This document shows positions 48,797 through 59,885 of a DNA stretch of 64,000 bases, piece by piece. The stretch spans positions 3,844,001 through 3,908,000 of the forward strand of contig NC_087077.1 of the NCBI RefSeq assembly GCF_026151205.1, written 5' to 3'. The position numbers and the translations under genes are program-made. The notes under the pieces were generated by a model that worked only from the letters and a program-made list of their open reading frames with translations, was not told the origin of the DNA and did not search any database. Within the stretch, counting starts at the first letter, position 1. Each line of letters begins with the position of its first letter. The stretch is from Bolinopsis microptera (Eukaryota; Ctenophora; Tentaculata; Lobata; Bolinopsidae).

Positions 48797-49766
48797 TCTA
48801 ATAATAGGTTACTTTGGAGTTGCCTATTAAGATAAACCCTTTTAAAAATTCTTGTTAGTGAAATACTTTACGAATATAAATCCCTATAAAGTAATTGAAT
48901 TTGATATTTGCTCTTAATGTAAGATCATTCTTGCGTGAGCAAAGATTTGTGACAAGACGAATGATTAACGAGCCAAACTTTAATTTCATTCAATGTTGAA
49001 ATAGTTAACATATTTGCCATGGCATATATTTTAATATCTCGGAGACCTGAGACCTGAGACCTAGACTGATAACTCATGAACTGATCGTTAATATTCTGCA
49101 GAATCGCAGATGATAAAGTTGTCTAAAAGTGCAATGGCAAGATTTTACAAACATTTTATAAAATTGACTGTTGAACTGTTTTGCAAAATAGAGTATACAA
49201 TCTAAGTAAACTATAGGTAAAAATATAATATTAATCATAAGCTAAAATGTACTAATCTTTGTATTCTAAATGGGGAAAAAGAAGAAACATTGTCAGTCAG
49301 TCGAGAAAATTGTCAGTCAGGCTATATGGCAGCTTTGTAGATGTTGTGACTATGCTAGTAGTGGTCCCAGGCTTGCGACTGGAATTGCGGTGTTAAATCG
49401 ATTTAATGGTACCAACGATCCACCTCCCACTTGTTGTTTGGTACTTAGCATTAATAGTGTTAGCTGTAGCCATTTATAGCAAGAATCTTAAAACTAAAGG
49501 GGATGACAAGGAAAAGAGGAAGGAAAAAGAATAACGGGACAAACAATTAATTAAAGTATTTATAGGAGCATTAGATATTGTAATTACAAGCTTCAATAAT
49601 AAATCACTGACTAAAACTTCTAATTAAAATGACACTTGGTACGCTCGCCCATTTTCACTGGTCAGTCTGAACTTCGGTTTAGCACGTTGTACACTTATTC
49701 ACCTAAGTTTCAGAATTTGTTCAGTTTAGCAGAGTTAGTACCCGTGTTTCAATAAATCAAAAGATA
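48797..49766. other. Stretch without a gene
   Basis: AT-rich. The open frame at 49270-49479 begins MGKKKKHCQSVEKIVSQAI but shows no recognised domain. Confidence 0.45.
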
Positions 49767-50216
49767 TCAGGGGAGTTCTTTAATAATGTTACGGTCATCT
49801 AGAATACCGAACTTCCTGAAAACGTTATCATATTTCCTCAGACAACGTTTAATGCCTTTAATCAGTCTATCACGGCTATATCCTCTATCAATTAGAATTT
49901 TGAATATTTTGTGAAGATGGGAGGTAAAGATATCCAATCTAGTGCAAACATTACCATATCTAAGAACTTGACTTGAAAAAACGTTGTAGCCAACCTCGGT
50001 TGGGATGTTACTGTGAGGAAATGTAAGGGATACAACATGAAAATTAAAATCATCAGTTTTGTTATACACTGATATTTCTAGTCCTTCTGTGGAAATATTA
50101 ATATTTAAATCAAGGTAGTTAATGATTTTATTATTGGAACCAGCTCGCTCCATCTCCAATGAATTAGGATAAATATCTTTAATCAATTTATGAAAGTAAA
50201 CGGATAATAGGGACAC
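49767..50216 (-). pseudogene. Reverse-transcriptase C-terminal fragment, Penelope-like
   Basis: 149 codons on the minus strand. YLDLNINISTEGLEISVYNK resembles the RT block 6-7 region in Penelope-like and related elements, followed by FPHSNIPTEVGYNVFSSQVL and a helical thumb (HKIFKILIDRGYSRDRLIKG). The catalytic palm motifs lie upstream and are missing, so it is truncated. Assignment to Penelope-like elements is by pattern memory; a related RT clade is possible. Confidence 0.6.
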
Positions 50217-50244
50217 CTCTCACGTCTTATTAGATGCAAATTAT

Positions 50245-50878
50245 GGGCTAATGATAACTTTCACTGTTATCTGTAGCCTTAACCCAATGAAACATTATCG
50301 GTATTTTTATTCTTTTGTTTTTACATAGTTGAACTCATTAGGTTATTTGGTAAAACCAGTGTTTGTATCTGCATCTATTTTCAAGTAAATTCTCTAGTTT
50401 TGCGGAATTTCAGATAACGAACCATTAGCAATAGCTTCAGTGCAGATTGTACAGAAGGCTTCCATTTCTAATTAATATTATTGATATGCAGCGCCGAATT
50501 GCAAACTTTCATAATAGGACGAACCAGTACCGGGACTTTTAAGAAAAATTGCGGGCTAATGATAACTTTCACTGTTCAAGATTATCTGTAGCCTTAACTC
50601 AATGAAAAATTATCGGTATTTTTATTCTTTTATTTTTACATAATTGAACTCATTAGGTTATTTGGTAAAACTGCAACCAGTGTTTGTATCTGCATCTATT
50701 TTCAAGTAAATTCTCTAGTTTTGCGGAATTTCAGATAACGAACCATTAGCAATAGCTTCACTTTCAGTGCAGATTGTACAGAAGGCTTCCATTTCTAATT
50801 AATATTATTGATATGCAGCGCCGAATTGCAAACTTTCATAATAGGACGAACCAGTACCGGGACGTTTAAGAAAAATTT
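50245..50878. repeat. Tandem direct repeat of about 310 bp
   Basis: Copy 1 is 50245-50550, copy 2 is 50553-50878, starting GGGCTAATGATAACTTTCAC and ending near AGTACCGGGAC(T/G)TTTAAG. They differ mainly by small insertions in copy 2. They lie immediately 5' of the RT fragment. Confidence 0.92.
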
Positions 50879-51154
50879 ATAAGTAATTATCAAGAATTCG
50901 CTATTTAACGTTTTATTGACAGTCGTTAAATGAGGCATGCTTTTGAGAGGTCTTTATATTTATCAATTATTGAGAATCTTCTGCCAGACGCGTCTCACAC
51001 TCATATGCAATATGCATAGAAAGTAAACTATTCATTATTTAATTATGTGTTGGTTTTTTAATTACGTGTTCCGGCTGCAATGTTAGTTAACTCCACATGC
51101 GGACAATAGTAATACCCACAATTGTTGCCGGCTTCTACAATCATGAACGATATA

Positions 51155-51300
51155 ATATCTCTGATATTTCTCTGATATTTCTCTGATATTTCTCTGATAT
51201 TTCTCTGATATTTCTCTGATATTTCTCTGATATTTCTCTGATATTTCTCTGATATGTCCCTGATATTTCTCTGATATTTCTCTGATACTTTTCTGATCAT
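51155..51300. repeat. 11-bp minisatellite
   Basis: About 13 copies of TCTCTGATATT with few changes. It reads as RNIREISEKYQ repeats on the minus strand, which produced a spurious open frame at 51058-51381. Confidence 0.95.
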
Positions 51301-52339
51301 ATTAAAATGTAATTTCTTCAAGCTTCCTCCCGAGCTTCTTTGTGCTGACCTGCTCAACATTTTTACTAGTTCACTCTTCATTATTTTATCATGAACGGCT
51401 TTTTGAGGAGTCTACAATTACTGTTCTAAAATTTCAAAATTTTTAGCAAACTTGGGCAGCTGTCTGAGTAAAACATATTGTATTTGTATTTATTTGGGGG
51501 CTAAAGTAACATTCTTTCAGTCATATCCCATTTCATCCTCTGCATTTTTCTGATTTCAGTTATTTAGTAGTAAACCCGCGATGGGGTGGCATGTGCCTCA
51601 ATAAAAATATTACAAACATTTATTATTATATCAATTTATCATTAAATAATTCAACAATATCAATAACTTATGGTTGATCCTTCACACTTAAAATATATGA
51701 AATAAATTGAATCTACACTAAAGAATAAATAATTTATATTATATAAATCAACTATATTATCTCCCCACTAAACTCTTGTCATGTTTATTAGATTAAAAAA
51801 ATCGTAATAACAATGTTCTCATAGTCATTTTATCAAAGCGGTAGAAATCCAAGTATTTTTAATACGCACGGTGCGCAAGGAATTTCGTTTTAAAATGGGT
51901 AGGCAAGATAAGCCTAAGTGTGGCAGTGAAAGTTGAAAAATAAATTTCAGTGAATGACTGTTAAATGTATTATCGCAGTTCATTTATTTATTTGACTGCA
52001 CTAACGTTTAGGATTCTTACAGCTGTTATATTTTCTAATATTCTGTTTAAAAGTTGTAAAGGACAAAGTTCTTGTCCGTCCACGAAAAGTTTTTTACGTC
52101 AAGTTTTTGTTTATCGAGTAAGTAACGTACAATGTTGTCCTTGCATGAATTAATAAACTTATCTTGTAACTTAGGTACGTTAAAGGGAAGGATTTTATTT
52201 ATTTCGTTTATCGTGTTGTTATATAATCATTAATCGTGGTCCTACGTTAGAGATGCGATAATCGGTGATACGTAATCTGTTGAACTTAATTTCAAAATAC
52301 TTTGGATTTCTCCTTTCCGTTTTATTTATTTATTTGTCT
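51301..52339. other. Stretch without a gene
   Basis: AT-rich, no supported coding sequence between the minisatellite and the LINE fragment. Confidence 0.5.
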
Positions 52340-53540
52340 AAGTGGTGACTTTTCAAATATACTACAGATACTTGATGGTGCTACTCCCATATAAACCTTG
52401 TGCATCAAAGTTAGACAGCTTTTAGCAATGAGATTAGGAAGAGCCAAAATTCCTATTTTGTTGAAGATGGATTTTGTGTGAGATGGTAGTTTACGTTTTT
52501 CTTTGTCGTAAAAATAGTTATGATATTCTGAATCAGTGGCACGAATAGCTTTCTTTTGAGCAGAGAATAAATACTGAATGGAATTTAAAAATTTAGTACC
52601 CCAAACAGTAGCGCATGATACAGATGAGATTTAATTAAGCTATTTTATAGCATTTTTTAAGCTTTATTGGGAATGGAACTTTAAGTTTCATCATAACGCC
52701 AGCATTTCTAGATATTTTAGTCTTTAACTGTTTAATGTGCTAATTTTTGAGTCAATTATGACATCTAAAAATCGTTCATGTTCACTTTTCACCAGTCGCT
52801 GTCCTTCTATACTAATATTTATATCCTCTGGTAATCTGTTAGTGAATATCATGTATTTAGTTTTGCCTACATTAGGTTTAATGCCGTTGTTTTTAACCCA
52901 TGTCTGTACAGTATTTAAAATTCTGTTTGCACGCATGTTCAGTTCAGTGTACGTGTCGGCAGAAACGATGATGTTTGCATCATCAGCGAAGAAAATATAA
53001 TGGGCTATATCGCTTACATTTGCAAGGTCGTTTATTTAAATAATGAACAATATAGGACCAAGAATGGACCCTTGAGGAACTCCATGTTCCAGCCCCATTT
53101 TTTCTGAACTGCAAACGTTGACGTGAACATACTGTTTCCGGTTAGTTAGATAAGACCCAAACCAGGATAAGCTGAGGCCTCTTAAGCCATTGTGCTCCAG
53201 CTTATGTAGCAGTATCTCACTGTCTATTAGGTCAAATGCCTTGGAAAAGTCAAGAAGCAGTAATGCTGACACTTGCTTTCTTTCTAGAGCTTTCTTTAAG
53301 TTAAACTGGGCTTCAAGCAACGCATGTTCACAACTGTGACCCGATCTAAAACCAAATTGCGACGCATATAGAATATTACGTGATTTTAAGTGCTTTACTA
53401 AACGTGCATGCATTACTTTTTCGAATATCTTTGAGAAGCAGGACAAAAGCGAGATTGGTCTGTAGTTTGTAATTTCGCTGCGCAATCCTCCTTTATGGAG
53501 TGCCTCATTCATATTGAAGGCATACCTAATCCAAAACGTG
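52340..53540 (-). pseudogene. CR1/Jockey-type LINE reverse transcriptase fragment
   Basis: Minus strand, 5'-truncated. 53512-53036 shows ITNYRPISLLSCFSKIFEKV, SQFGFRSGHSCEHALLEA, LLLLDFSKAFDLIDS (first catalytic Asp) and HGVPQGSILGPILF. After a TAA the frame continues NDLANVSDIAHYIFFADDAN (FADD active site) and ICNTVQTW-like thumb sequence with GIKPNVGKTKYMIF (52936-52724). Frameshifted pieces extend to about 52340 with a final IFNKIGILALPNLIAK-like end. The nonsense and shifts make it dead. No endonuclease domain remains. Confidence 0.85.
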
Positions 53541-53699
53541 AGATTTGATCATGCTTTCTTGATTATCTCTTACAAAAAGTCCACACTTGCAGACGATATC
53601 TGTTCACGATTTCAAGTCTCCTCAAATATTTGGACAAGGTTGATCGTTAGTACCGAATCATATCGTCGACAACTGAAACCACCGTTAATTCCCACAGCA

Positions 53700-53978
53700 A
53701 TGATATCCTCGCATTCCTACGACGGGTGTCTTCGTGTTCTGAGCGAGGACGGGGTTTCCTCTCCTGACTCCACTGTGGATCCTCTAGAGAGACCTGGAAG
53801 AGACAAGCCCACCTCCCTAGACCTTACCACAGCCAGGAGACTCAAGAGCGGAGCTATGACTCTGGGCAGACTGCCAGAGTCCAGTATACGAATCAATATA
53901 CAAGATAACTTCGTGTTCGATAGACCGAATTCTCTGTCTACGAGTAGTTTGGACCACATTCCTTCACCAGCTAAACTA
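53700..53978 (+). CDS. Candidate alternative first exon A (93 codons)
   Basis: ATG at 53700 opens MISSHSYDGCLRVLSEDGVS, continues Ser/Leu-rich (TSLDLTTARRLKSGAMTLGR, SSLDHIPSPAKL) and ends at CTA/GTAAGA in phase 0. Composition is that of a regulatory, disordered N-terminus. The frame is open upstream too, so the true start is uncertain. Unrecognised. Probably joins the common exon at 59488. Confidence 0.5.
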
Positions 53979-54307
53979 GTAAGATATCTGAACAAAACCA
54001 ATTTCCCAACCACCAGACTATGTCTGTTTGCAAAATTTCTGACAAAAAATGGAATAATGAAACCCAATTATGACCGGTCAATGCTGTATAGAGAGACCTG
54101 GTTAATTGGGGATATTAAGTGTTATTGTGCTCAAACAATTGCTCCTGTGAGAAGTGATGTCTTCTTTTGAATCCTGCGCATACATACGACAGATAATGAT
54201 TACTTCATAGCTGCTCATTTTACACACTGACCGACTTTTTTTCTACTTAACACCATTCGTTCTTTTATTTCGTTATATACTCGTCACTTTGTCGTCACTT
54301 TCTTGCC

Positions 54308-54481
54308 ATGATATCATCAAATCCCCCTCTCTGCCTTGTTATTTCCGCTCCGTTTGACGCCATGAAGGGAAGGTACTCGCCGACCTCCCCCTATCTTGGA
54401 TTAAGAAACAATGTGGTTGTTAAAGCCTCGGAATCAAGATACAGGGAAGAAATGGACTCGGATGGTAGTAGTATAACAAGT
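54308..54481 (+). CDS. Candidate alternative first exon B (58 codons)
   Basis: ATG at 54308 (or 54362, MKGRYSPTSPYLGLRNNVVV) to AGT/GTGAGT, a near-ideal donor, phase 0. The end EEMDSDGSSITS is acidic and Ser-rich. Unrecognised; see the common exon at 59488. Confidence 0.5.
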
Positions 54482-55307
54482 GTGAGTTAATTATTTCATT
54501 TCGAAATTTTCTGTCTATTTTATTGGGTGCATCAGATGAGAACTAACAGTAACGCTTAATTATATTAAGAGAGCGTCAAAAAATGACGTCACTTCTTAAT
54601 TTGGGCGATTTTCAAAACGTGGCGAAAGATAACAAGGGAGTCCGTATCTAACTAGGATTAGTATCATTAACATGATATCAAACTATACTTCAATTTAATT
54701 CTCTAATTGTAACATAAAATCTGACACGTTTACTCCTGGAAGGCACAGGCTGAAATACAAACTGTGTACAAACTGTGTGGTTCAAAATTAATTAAGTTTT
54801 TCTGTACGACATATTTAGCAAATTTATGATAATTAATGCAGAAGTTCTCCAATTTCCTTACTTCTTGAAGTCCAGGCGGCGAAAACATAGACTTCATACC
54901 ATACTGACTGCAGCACCTGAACAGTAAATAAAGTGTACTCCCGCGTTCCTTAAGGAATTACTGATTTGGATACAGTTAATTGCTAGGTAATGACTGCACT
55001 TGATCCAGGATGAATTGGTGCAATTAGGAGTCTTATCAGTTGGGCTTGTTTGGCGTGACAGTAAAACCTATTAGTCGGGGAGGAATGTGGCTAATTTGAC
55101 GGAAATTTTAGGTTTCCATTTTATATCACGCAATTGTATCGACAATAAATTATCGTGAGTTAGTTATGTGCGCTTTATAGTTGGTGTGCGGCTCTGGTAG
55201 GTTAATGCGCAGAACAAATGCCATTGTTTGTCCTGTACTCCGTCATTCTAGCTTTCTAGTTGTACAAGTTTTGCTGACGTTTTGCCTTTTTTTGATATTT
55301 TGTTGAG
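54482..55307. other. Stretch without a gene
   Basis: No coding sequence supported; probably intron of the plus-strand gene. Confidence 0.5.
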
Positions 55308-55432
55308 TTGGTCCCTTGGGTCGCTGCTCGAAGCTAATTGGTCCCTTGGGTCGCTGCTCGAAGCTAATTGGTCCCTTGGGTCGCTGCTCGAAGCTAATTG
55401 GTCCCTTGGGTCGCTGCTCGAAGCTAATTGGT
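55308..55432. repeat. 30-bp minisatellite, four copies
   Basis: Unit TTGGTCCCTTGGGTCGCTGC followed by TCGAAGCTAA, repeated four times without change. The unit is divisible by three, and at least three of the six frames stay open through it. Confidence 0.97.
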
Positions 55433-56571
55433 TGATGAATGTCAAGATCAATATATCTCTCCACCATTATATGAATCTGCATGGTCCAAATGAATCCGGT
55501 ACAATGATTGATAATACGTTGATGGACGCTACGCAGCATGTCCTCGGCCCACAGAGAAACAGGAGGACCTTTTCGTCTGAACAAATTAATAGGAGTCCTT
55601 GAATTAGCTTTATTTCTGCGACCAAACTTTGCTATAACTCCATTCATACATAAATTGAGCAACTTTTCAAGGATTAAGCAGACTTTTACCATACAAGTTG
55701 TGGGCAGATAGACAAATTTTTGAAGTATGCCAAATAAACCCACAAAAATTGCTCGCATTGTTGAAGTTATGTCAGTGTTTACTATGGCAATTTATCGTTC
55801 TTTGCCAAGAAACAATTCCCTAAACGATCTTAGTGCAACAGTGACCTGTAAATAGTCGCCATACAAGTAATATGCTGTCATCTTGTCACATGCATAGTAA
55901 ACACAAATAACAATATGCTCCATTATGAAGTTTTTATTGAAATTAACTGAAGTCATCATCTGTTTTAGTAGTACCCTGCATAACCTCAAAGCTTCCTTTA
56001 ACGATCTCAAACCGGAGATGGAATCCGGAAAACCAAGAACGCATATCTTGATTGGCAGATCATGCCTCACATTCTTGCGGAAACATCCTCCACTTGTCGA
56101 CTAGTTTAACAGTAATGTTTGTATACAACTCCGTTAATTGGTCCAGTGACGTGCACCATCCCTCTGTGAATTAATCCTAATCTCTGACCATCATTAGGAT
56201 GCGGTATTCGGATCACGTGACTTATCTAGGATCACGTGACTTATCTAGGATCATACTGCTCACTTTTCAAATACCAGCTCGTGGTACGAGACCACAGTCG
56301 CCACATATATTGCTATGAGTATGGTTTCTGCTGCATTGTTTACAAGCACAGAGCTGATCTGTCAAACCAACACTCTGTAGTCCGCTACAAACCAGCACTC
56401 TGTAGTCCGCTACAGCCATCATTCACTTTGTTAGACTGAAACGGCTGCTTACTGCACATAACCCAGTCTCTCTTCTTGTAAGTTGTACACGTGTCAGTCT
56501 CTTCTCTTTAGTAAGTTTCCTCGCCCCCTTGTTTGCGGTTAGACGACTTGTTTCCTCCGCAAGACGCCGGA
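55433..56571. other. Intron or promoter stretch; two unrecognised minus-strand frames
   Basis: Minus-strand open frames at 55243-55758 and 55792-56070 have no recognisable domain and the first runs through the minisatellite. At 56213-56250 ATCACGTGACTTATCTAGG occurs twice in tandem, about 330 bp before candidate first exon C; ATCACGTGAC is close to the GTCACGTGAC palindrome bound by MiT/TFE-type bHLH factors. The tandem TAGTCCGCTACA also repeats at about 56377 and 56401. Confidence 0.5.
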
Positions 56572-56652
56572 ATGTCGCTCAGCAGGGTTCCGGCCAACAG
56601 AGTCTCGACCAAGAGACGGAGAGCGACCGTCACTATGATGAGCATGGAGTTG
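56572..56652 (+). CDS. Candidate alternative first exon C (27 codons)
   Basis: ATG at 56572 opens MSLSRVPANRVSTKRRRATV to TTG/GTAGGT, phase 0. Basic N-terminus. The overlapping frame is also open, so frame choice rests on the phase shared with exons A, B and D and is inference. The E-box minisatellite begins about 45 bp after the donor. Confidence 0.35.
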
Positions 56653-56694
56653 GTAGGTGGAGCTGTCTAACTTCAGCACTTAACAATCAATACG

Positions 56695-57176
56695 TGTTTT
56701 TCACATTCTATCACGTGTTTTTCGCATTTTATCACGTGTTTTTCGCATTTTAATTTTATCACGCGTTTTTCACATTTTATCACGTGTTTTTCACGGTTTT
56801 ATCACTTGTTTTTCACGGTATTATCACTTGTTTTTCACGGTTTTATCACGTGTTTTCACGGTTTTATCACGTGTTTTTCACGGTTTTATCACGTGTTTTT
56901 CACGGTTTTATCACGTGTTTTTTCACGGTTTTATCACGTGTTTTTCACGGTTTTATCACGTGTTTTTCACGGTTTTATCACGTGTTTTTCACGGTTTTAT
57001 CACTTGTTTTTCACGGTATTATCACGTGTTTTTCACGGTTTTATCACGTGTTTTCACGGTTTTATCACTTGTTTTTTACGGTTTTATCACGTGTTTTTCA
57101 CGGTTTTATCACGTGTTTTTCACATTTTATCACGTGTTTTTCACATTTTATCACGTGTTTTTCACGGTTTTATCAC
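56695..57176. repeat. 22-bp E-box minisatellite
   Basis: About 21 units of TTATCACGTGTTTTTCACGG. Sixteen contain exact CACGTG; four read CACTTG and one CACGCG. It lies in the interval between candidate first exons C and D, its end about 430 bp before the ATG at 57607. Open frames through it (for example 56784-57436) are repeat artefacts. Confidence 0.95.
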
Positions 57177-57606
57177 GGACTAGAAAACTCAAAACACTGG
57201 TACTACAATTTTTGGTTGATCTGCGATTGAAACCTACATCAGAATTCAGAACCTCTGTTCCAATATTTTTGTCATTCATGGTGAAAAGTTCACACAATTC
57301 ATATATAAAAAATTTTGTCACATTTTTTGTCATTCATCCCACAATTTTCAAGAAACACGTCGAAAATATCGTGCTCATAATTGTAATCTTAACACAATGT
57401 AATCTTAACACAATGCATGATATATCTAATGCATAACATATCTAATGTATATATGAACAGTAATCAAGTGAGAGCGCTATAATTAGCACTTATTATCTAG
57501 GATCTCCTAACCTCCTATAATATCCAGTGTCGAGTACACATTATCTAATGTCGTATCTATCGTACCGTGTCGTGTCGTGTAATTGGTAAAGTAAACGTTT
57601 TGCAAT

Positions 57607-57684
57607 ATGTCGAGTTTATCCACAGTTGATTTCATTATCATAAACACTCCGAACATGGAGGCCCTGGAGGATGGAAGGTTCCAA
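57607..57684 (+). CDS. Candidate alternative first exon D (26 codons)
   Basis: ATG at 57607 opens MSSLSTVDFIIINTPNMEAL and ends GRFQ at CAA/GTAAGT, a perfect donor, in phase 0. The donor region is followed by two further near-identical copies of AAGTAAGTTATATTTACTAT. Unrecognised. Confidence 0.5.
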
Positions 57685-59487
57685 GTAAGTTATATTTACT
57701 ATAAATTTGTTTACAAGTAAGTTATATTTACTATAAATTTGTAAGTAAGTTCCAAGTAAGTTATGTTTACTATAAATTTGTTTACTAGGCGGCGCTCAGC
57801 CCGTCATTCCGCCAAATCTCTACTCTATGATTATGAACATAAATATAATAGCCTGGGGTCCCCAGGTAATACATTTGTAAGTATAAAGTTGTAAGTATAA
57901 GTTATAAATAAGTGAGACAAAATTCTGCTATTTTTTATAAGGGTACCTGTTAGGTAGGTGTTCCTTTACCTTTCTGGGCAGCCTGTCAATACATTATTTT
58001 ACAGGAATTCTCTAAATGATCGGTCAGAGCCGCTTTATAGTACCTGCTGTTGATCGTGCTCTGTGCATTTCTCTTGCTCTGGTTACAAAAACTTTCATTT
58101 GGTTTTCTTGTTAACACCACGTATACATTTGTTTGCATTTGTAATTTTTTTACTACGAACTCAGTCAGGATGATAATTTATTAAGTTTATATTGGAAATT
58201 CTACAGTGTAGATGCATCTTTAAATGCTTCATTTTCACGATCTGTGTCAATAATTAGACTTCACACGAACATTCCAGATATACAGTTGTCTCTCTTCCCT
58301 TTGTACGATACATTTCTTTGAAGTCCACCATGTACACACCCTTTAAACAAACCGTAGATATAAGAATTGGGGGTGTAACATTGCATCGTTAAGTTCTTTA
58401 ATTTCATACAAAGTACGTGCTTATACAAAATTACAAATACATATTTTTAAATTATTACAAATACATAATTTCAAATTATTACAAATACATATTTTCTTGC
58501 TGGTAAGTAGTGAGTAATTAAGTAAGCTGATGTAAAGTTCCAAGTCACGTGACATTGATCACAAAACCTTATTAAAGTCAGTATAACCACCAAACATCAG
58601 ATTCGTAACCCTAAATATGTACATATTAACATATGGGCATGGCACAATCTGTTTCTAATACTCACAATCCGGCACATAATTAAGTTTACTTGCCATAAGA
58701 TTTAAGAATATAATATCAAACTTCTACACTCTACAATCATATGCTTGATAAGATTTATATACATGATGATGATCGATGATCTCATCTAATCCAATTTCTG
58801 GGGTGTCAGAATGTTGAAAATATTAGAAATATGTGTGTAACAACATGCTGGACCGCAGCTTCTAGAGCGGGACAAACGTCCGGTATCCAATACCTGCAGA
58901 GCGCGCACTCGCTGATTCCATTAGCTCGCAGAATTGTATCGGGTAAAGAGTGTGATGACATCACACACCGCCCTGTATTAACATTAAAAACTAATTACAC
59001 TCACTCTCTCTGTGTTTGTTCTGCGTGCTGTTAGTGTTACAACTCCTTCTAACTCCCGTTAACATTAGCTCCCTCTTCACATTTTGTTTTGTTGTTCCCA
59101 CTATACTGCTATTCTATGTGATTAGTTGAATTGCTGGACACTCAGCACTATATGGCTGATACACATTGTTTAGCTCCGGTATTTTAGCTCCATATTGGAC
59201 ATTGTTTTAGACATGTGTTAGACTTGTATTATAGAAGTCACTTTTCTTAGTTTTCAAATTCGTTCCCGCTCGAGATCTACATTCCATTTAATGCAGTTTA
59301 TTAGTTTATTAGTAGCCGCCTATTCCAACACATCTTGTATAGTAGTACAATCTGATAATTTGTTTAGTTACTGATCAGTGTCGTTAGTTAGTATATTCTC
59401 CGCCGGACACGTCTTAGTGCGACTAAAGTGCGACTTAGTGCGGCTAAGTGCGACTAAAGCCCTGTTTATATTACAAAACCTTCCAGT
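57685..59487. other. Intron stretch
   Basis: Contains the duplicated donor segment (57685-57785), a dispersed-repeat copy ending CCTGGGGTCCCCAGG (about 57790-57870), a roughly 26-bp repeat around ATTACAAATACATA (58428-58497) and AT-rich sequence. No exon supported. Confidence 0.5.
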
Positions 59488-59885
59488 TTATGTCAGATAT
59501 ATCGCGAAGTCCCGGAAGCAGGAAATCCATTCCGAAGATATTTCTGACTAGGACAGAATCGGATGTAATTGGTACGGGAATACTTCCAGTCACTGCGGAG
59601 CAGGTTCCGCTAGTTAACCTCGAGCCTGATGGTCTGGTTGAAAACAACAAGCCGGAACGAGATTATGACGTCAAGCGACACAGTGTGACGTCATCGCTGA
59701 TAGACGGGCACTTGTCTGAGGAGGAGGAAGCTGTGCTGGATGAGTTGGATCAGGTGTTGGGAGCAGGACAGGATACTATCAGGATAGACTCGCTAGATAT
59801 TGATATTTCCACTGCGTATACCTTCAAGGGAGGTGAGACGGGGTCTTCTAGTCCCTTGATGAGCGCTTTGAGGTCCATCGGGAAG
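59488..59885 (+). CDS. Common internal exon of an unrecognised gene
   Basis: Acceptor CCTTCCAG then TTT ATG TCA, phase 0; ends ATC GGG AAG/GTTTAT, phase 0. About 132 residues: SRSPGSRKSIPKIFLTRTES, an acidic helix LSEEEEAVLDELDQVLGAG, DSLDIDISTAYTF, and MSALRSIGK. An alternative donor at GGAG/GTGAGA (about 59830) is stronger but gives a stop in the next exon. The ATG at 59491 could also be a start. The family is not recognised; the composition suggests a phosphorylated regulatory N-terminus. Confidence 0.6.

Noticed and set aside
53514-53699. Upstream part of the 218-codon open frame as extra coding sequence
   Set aside because: The first part overlaps the end of the LINE fragment; only the segment from the ATG at 53700 to the GTAAGA donor looks gene-like.
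56784-57436. Open frames of up to 202 codons with FTVLSRVFHGFITC repeats
   Set aside because: They are three frames of the 22-bp E-box minisatellite, with no start context or splice support.
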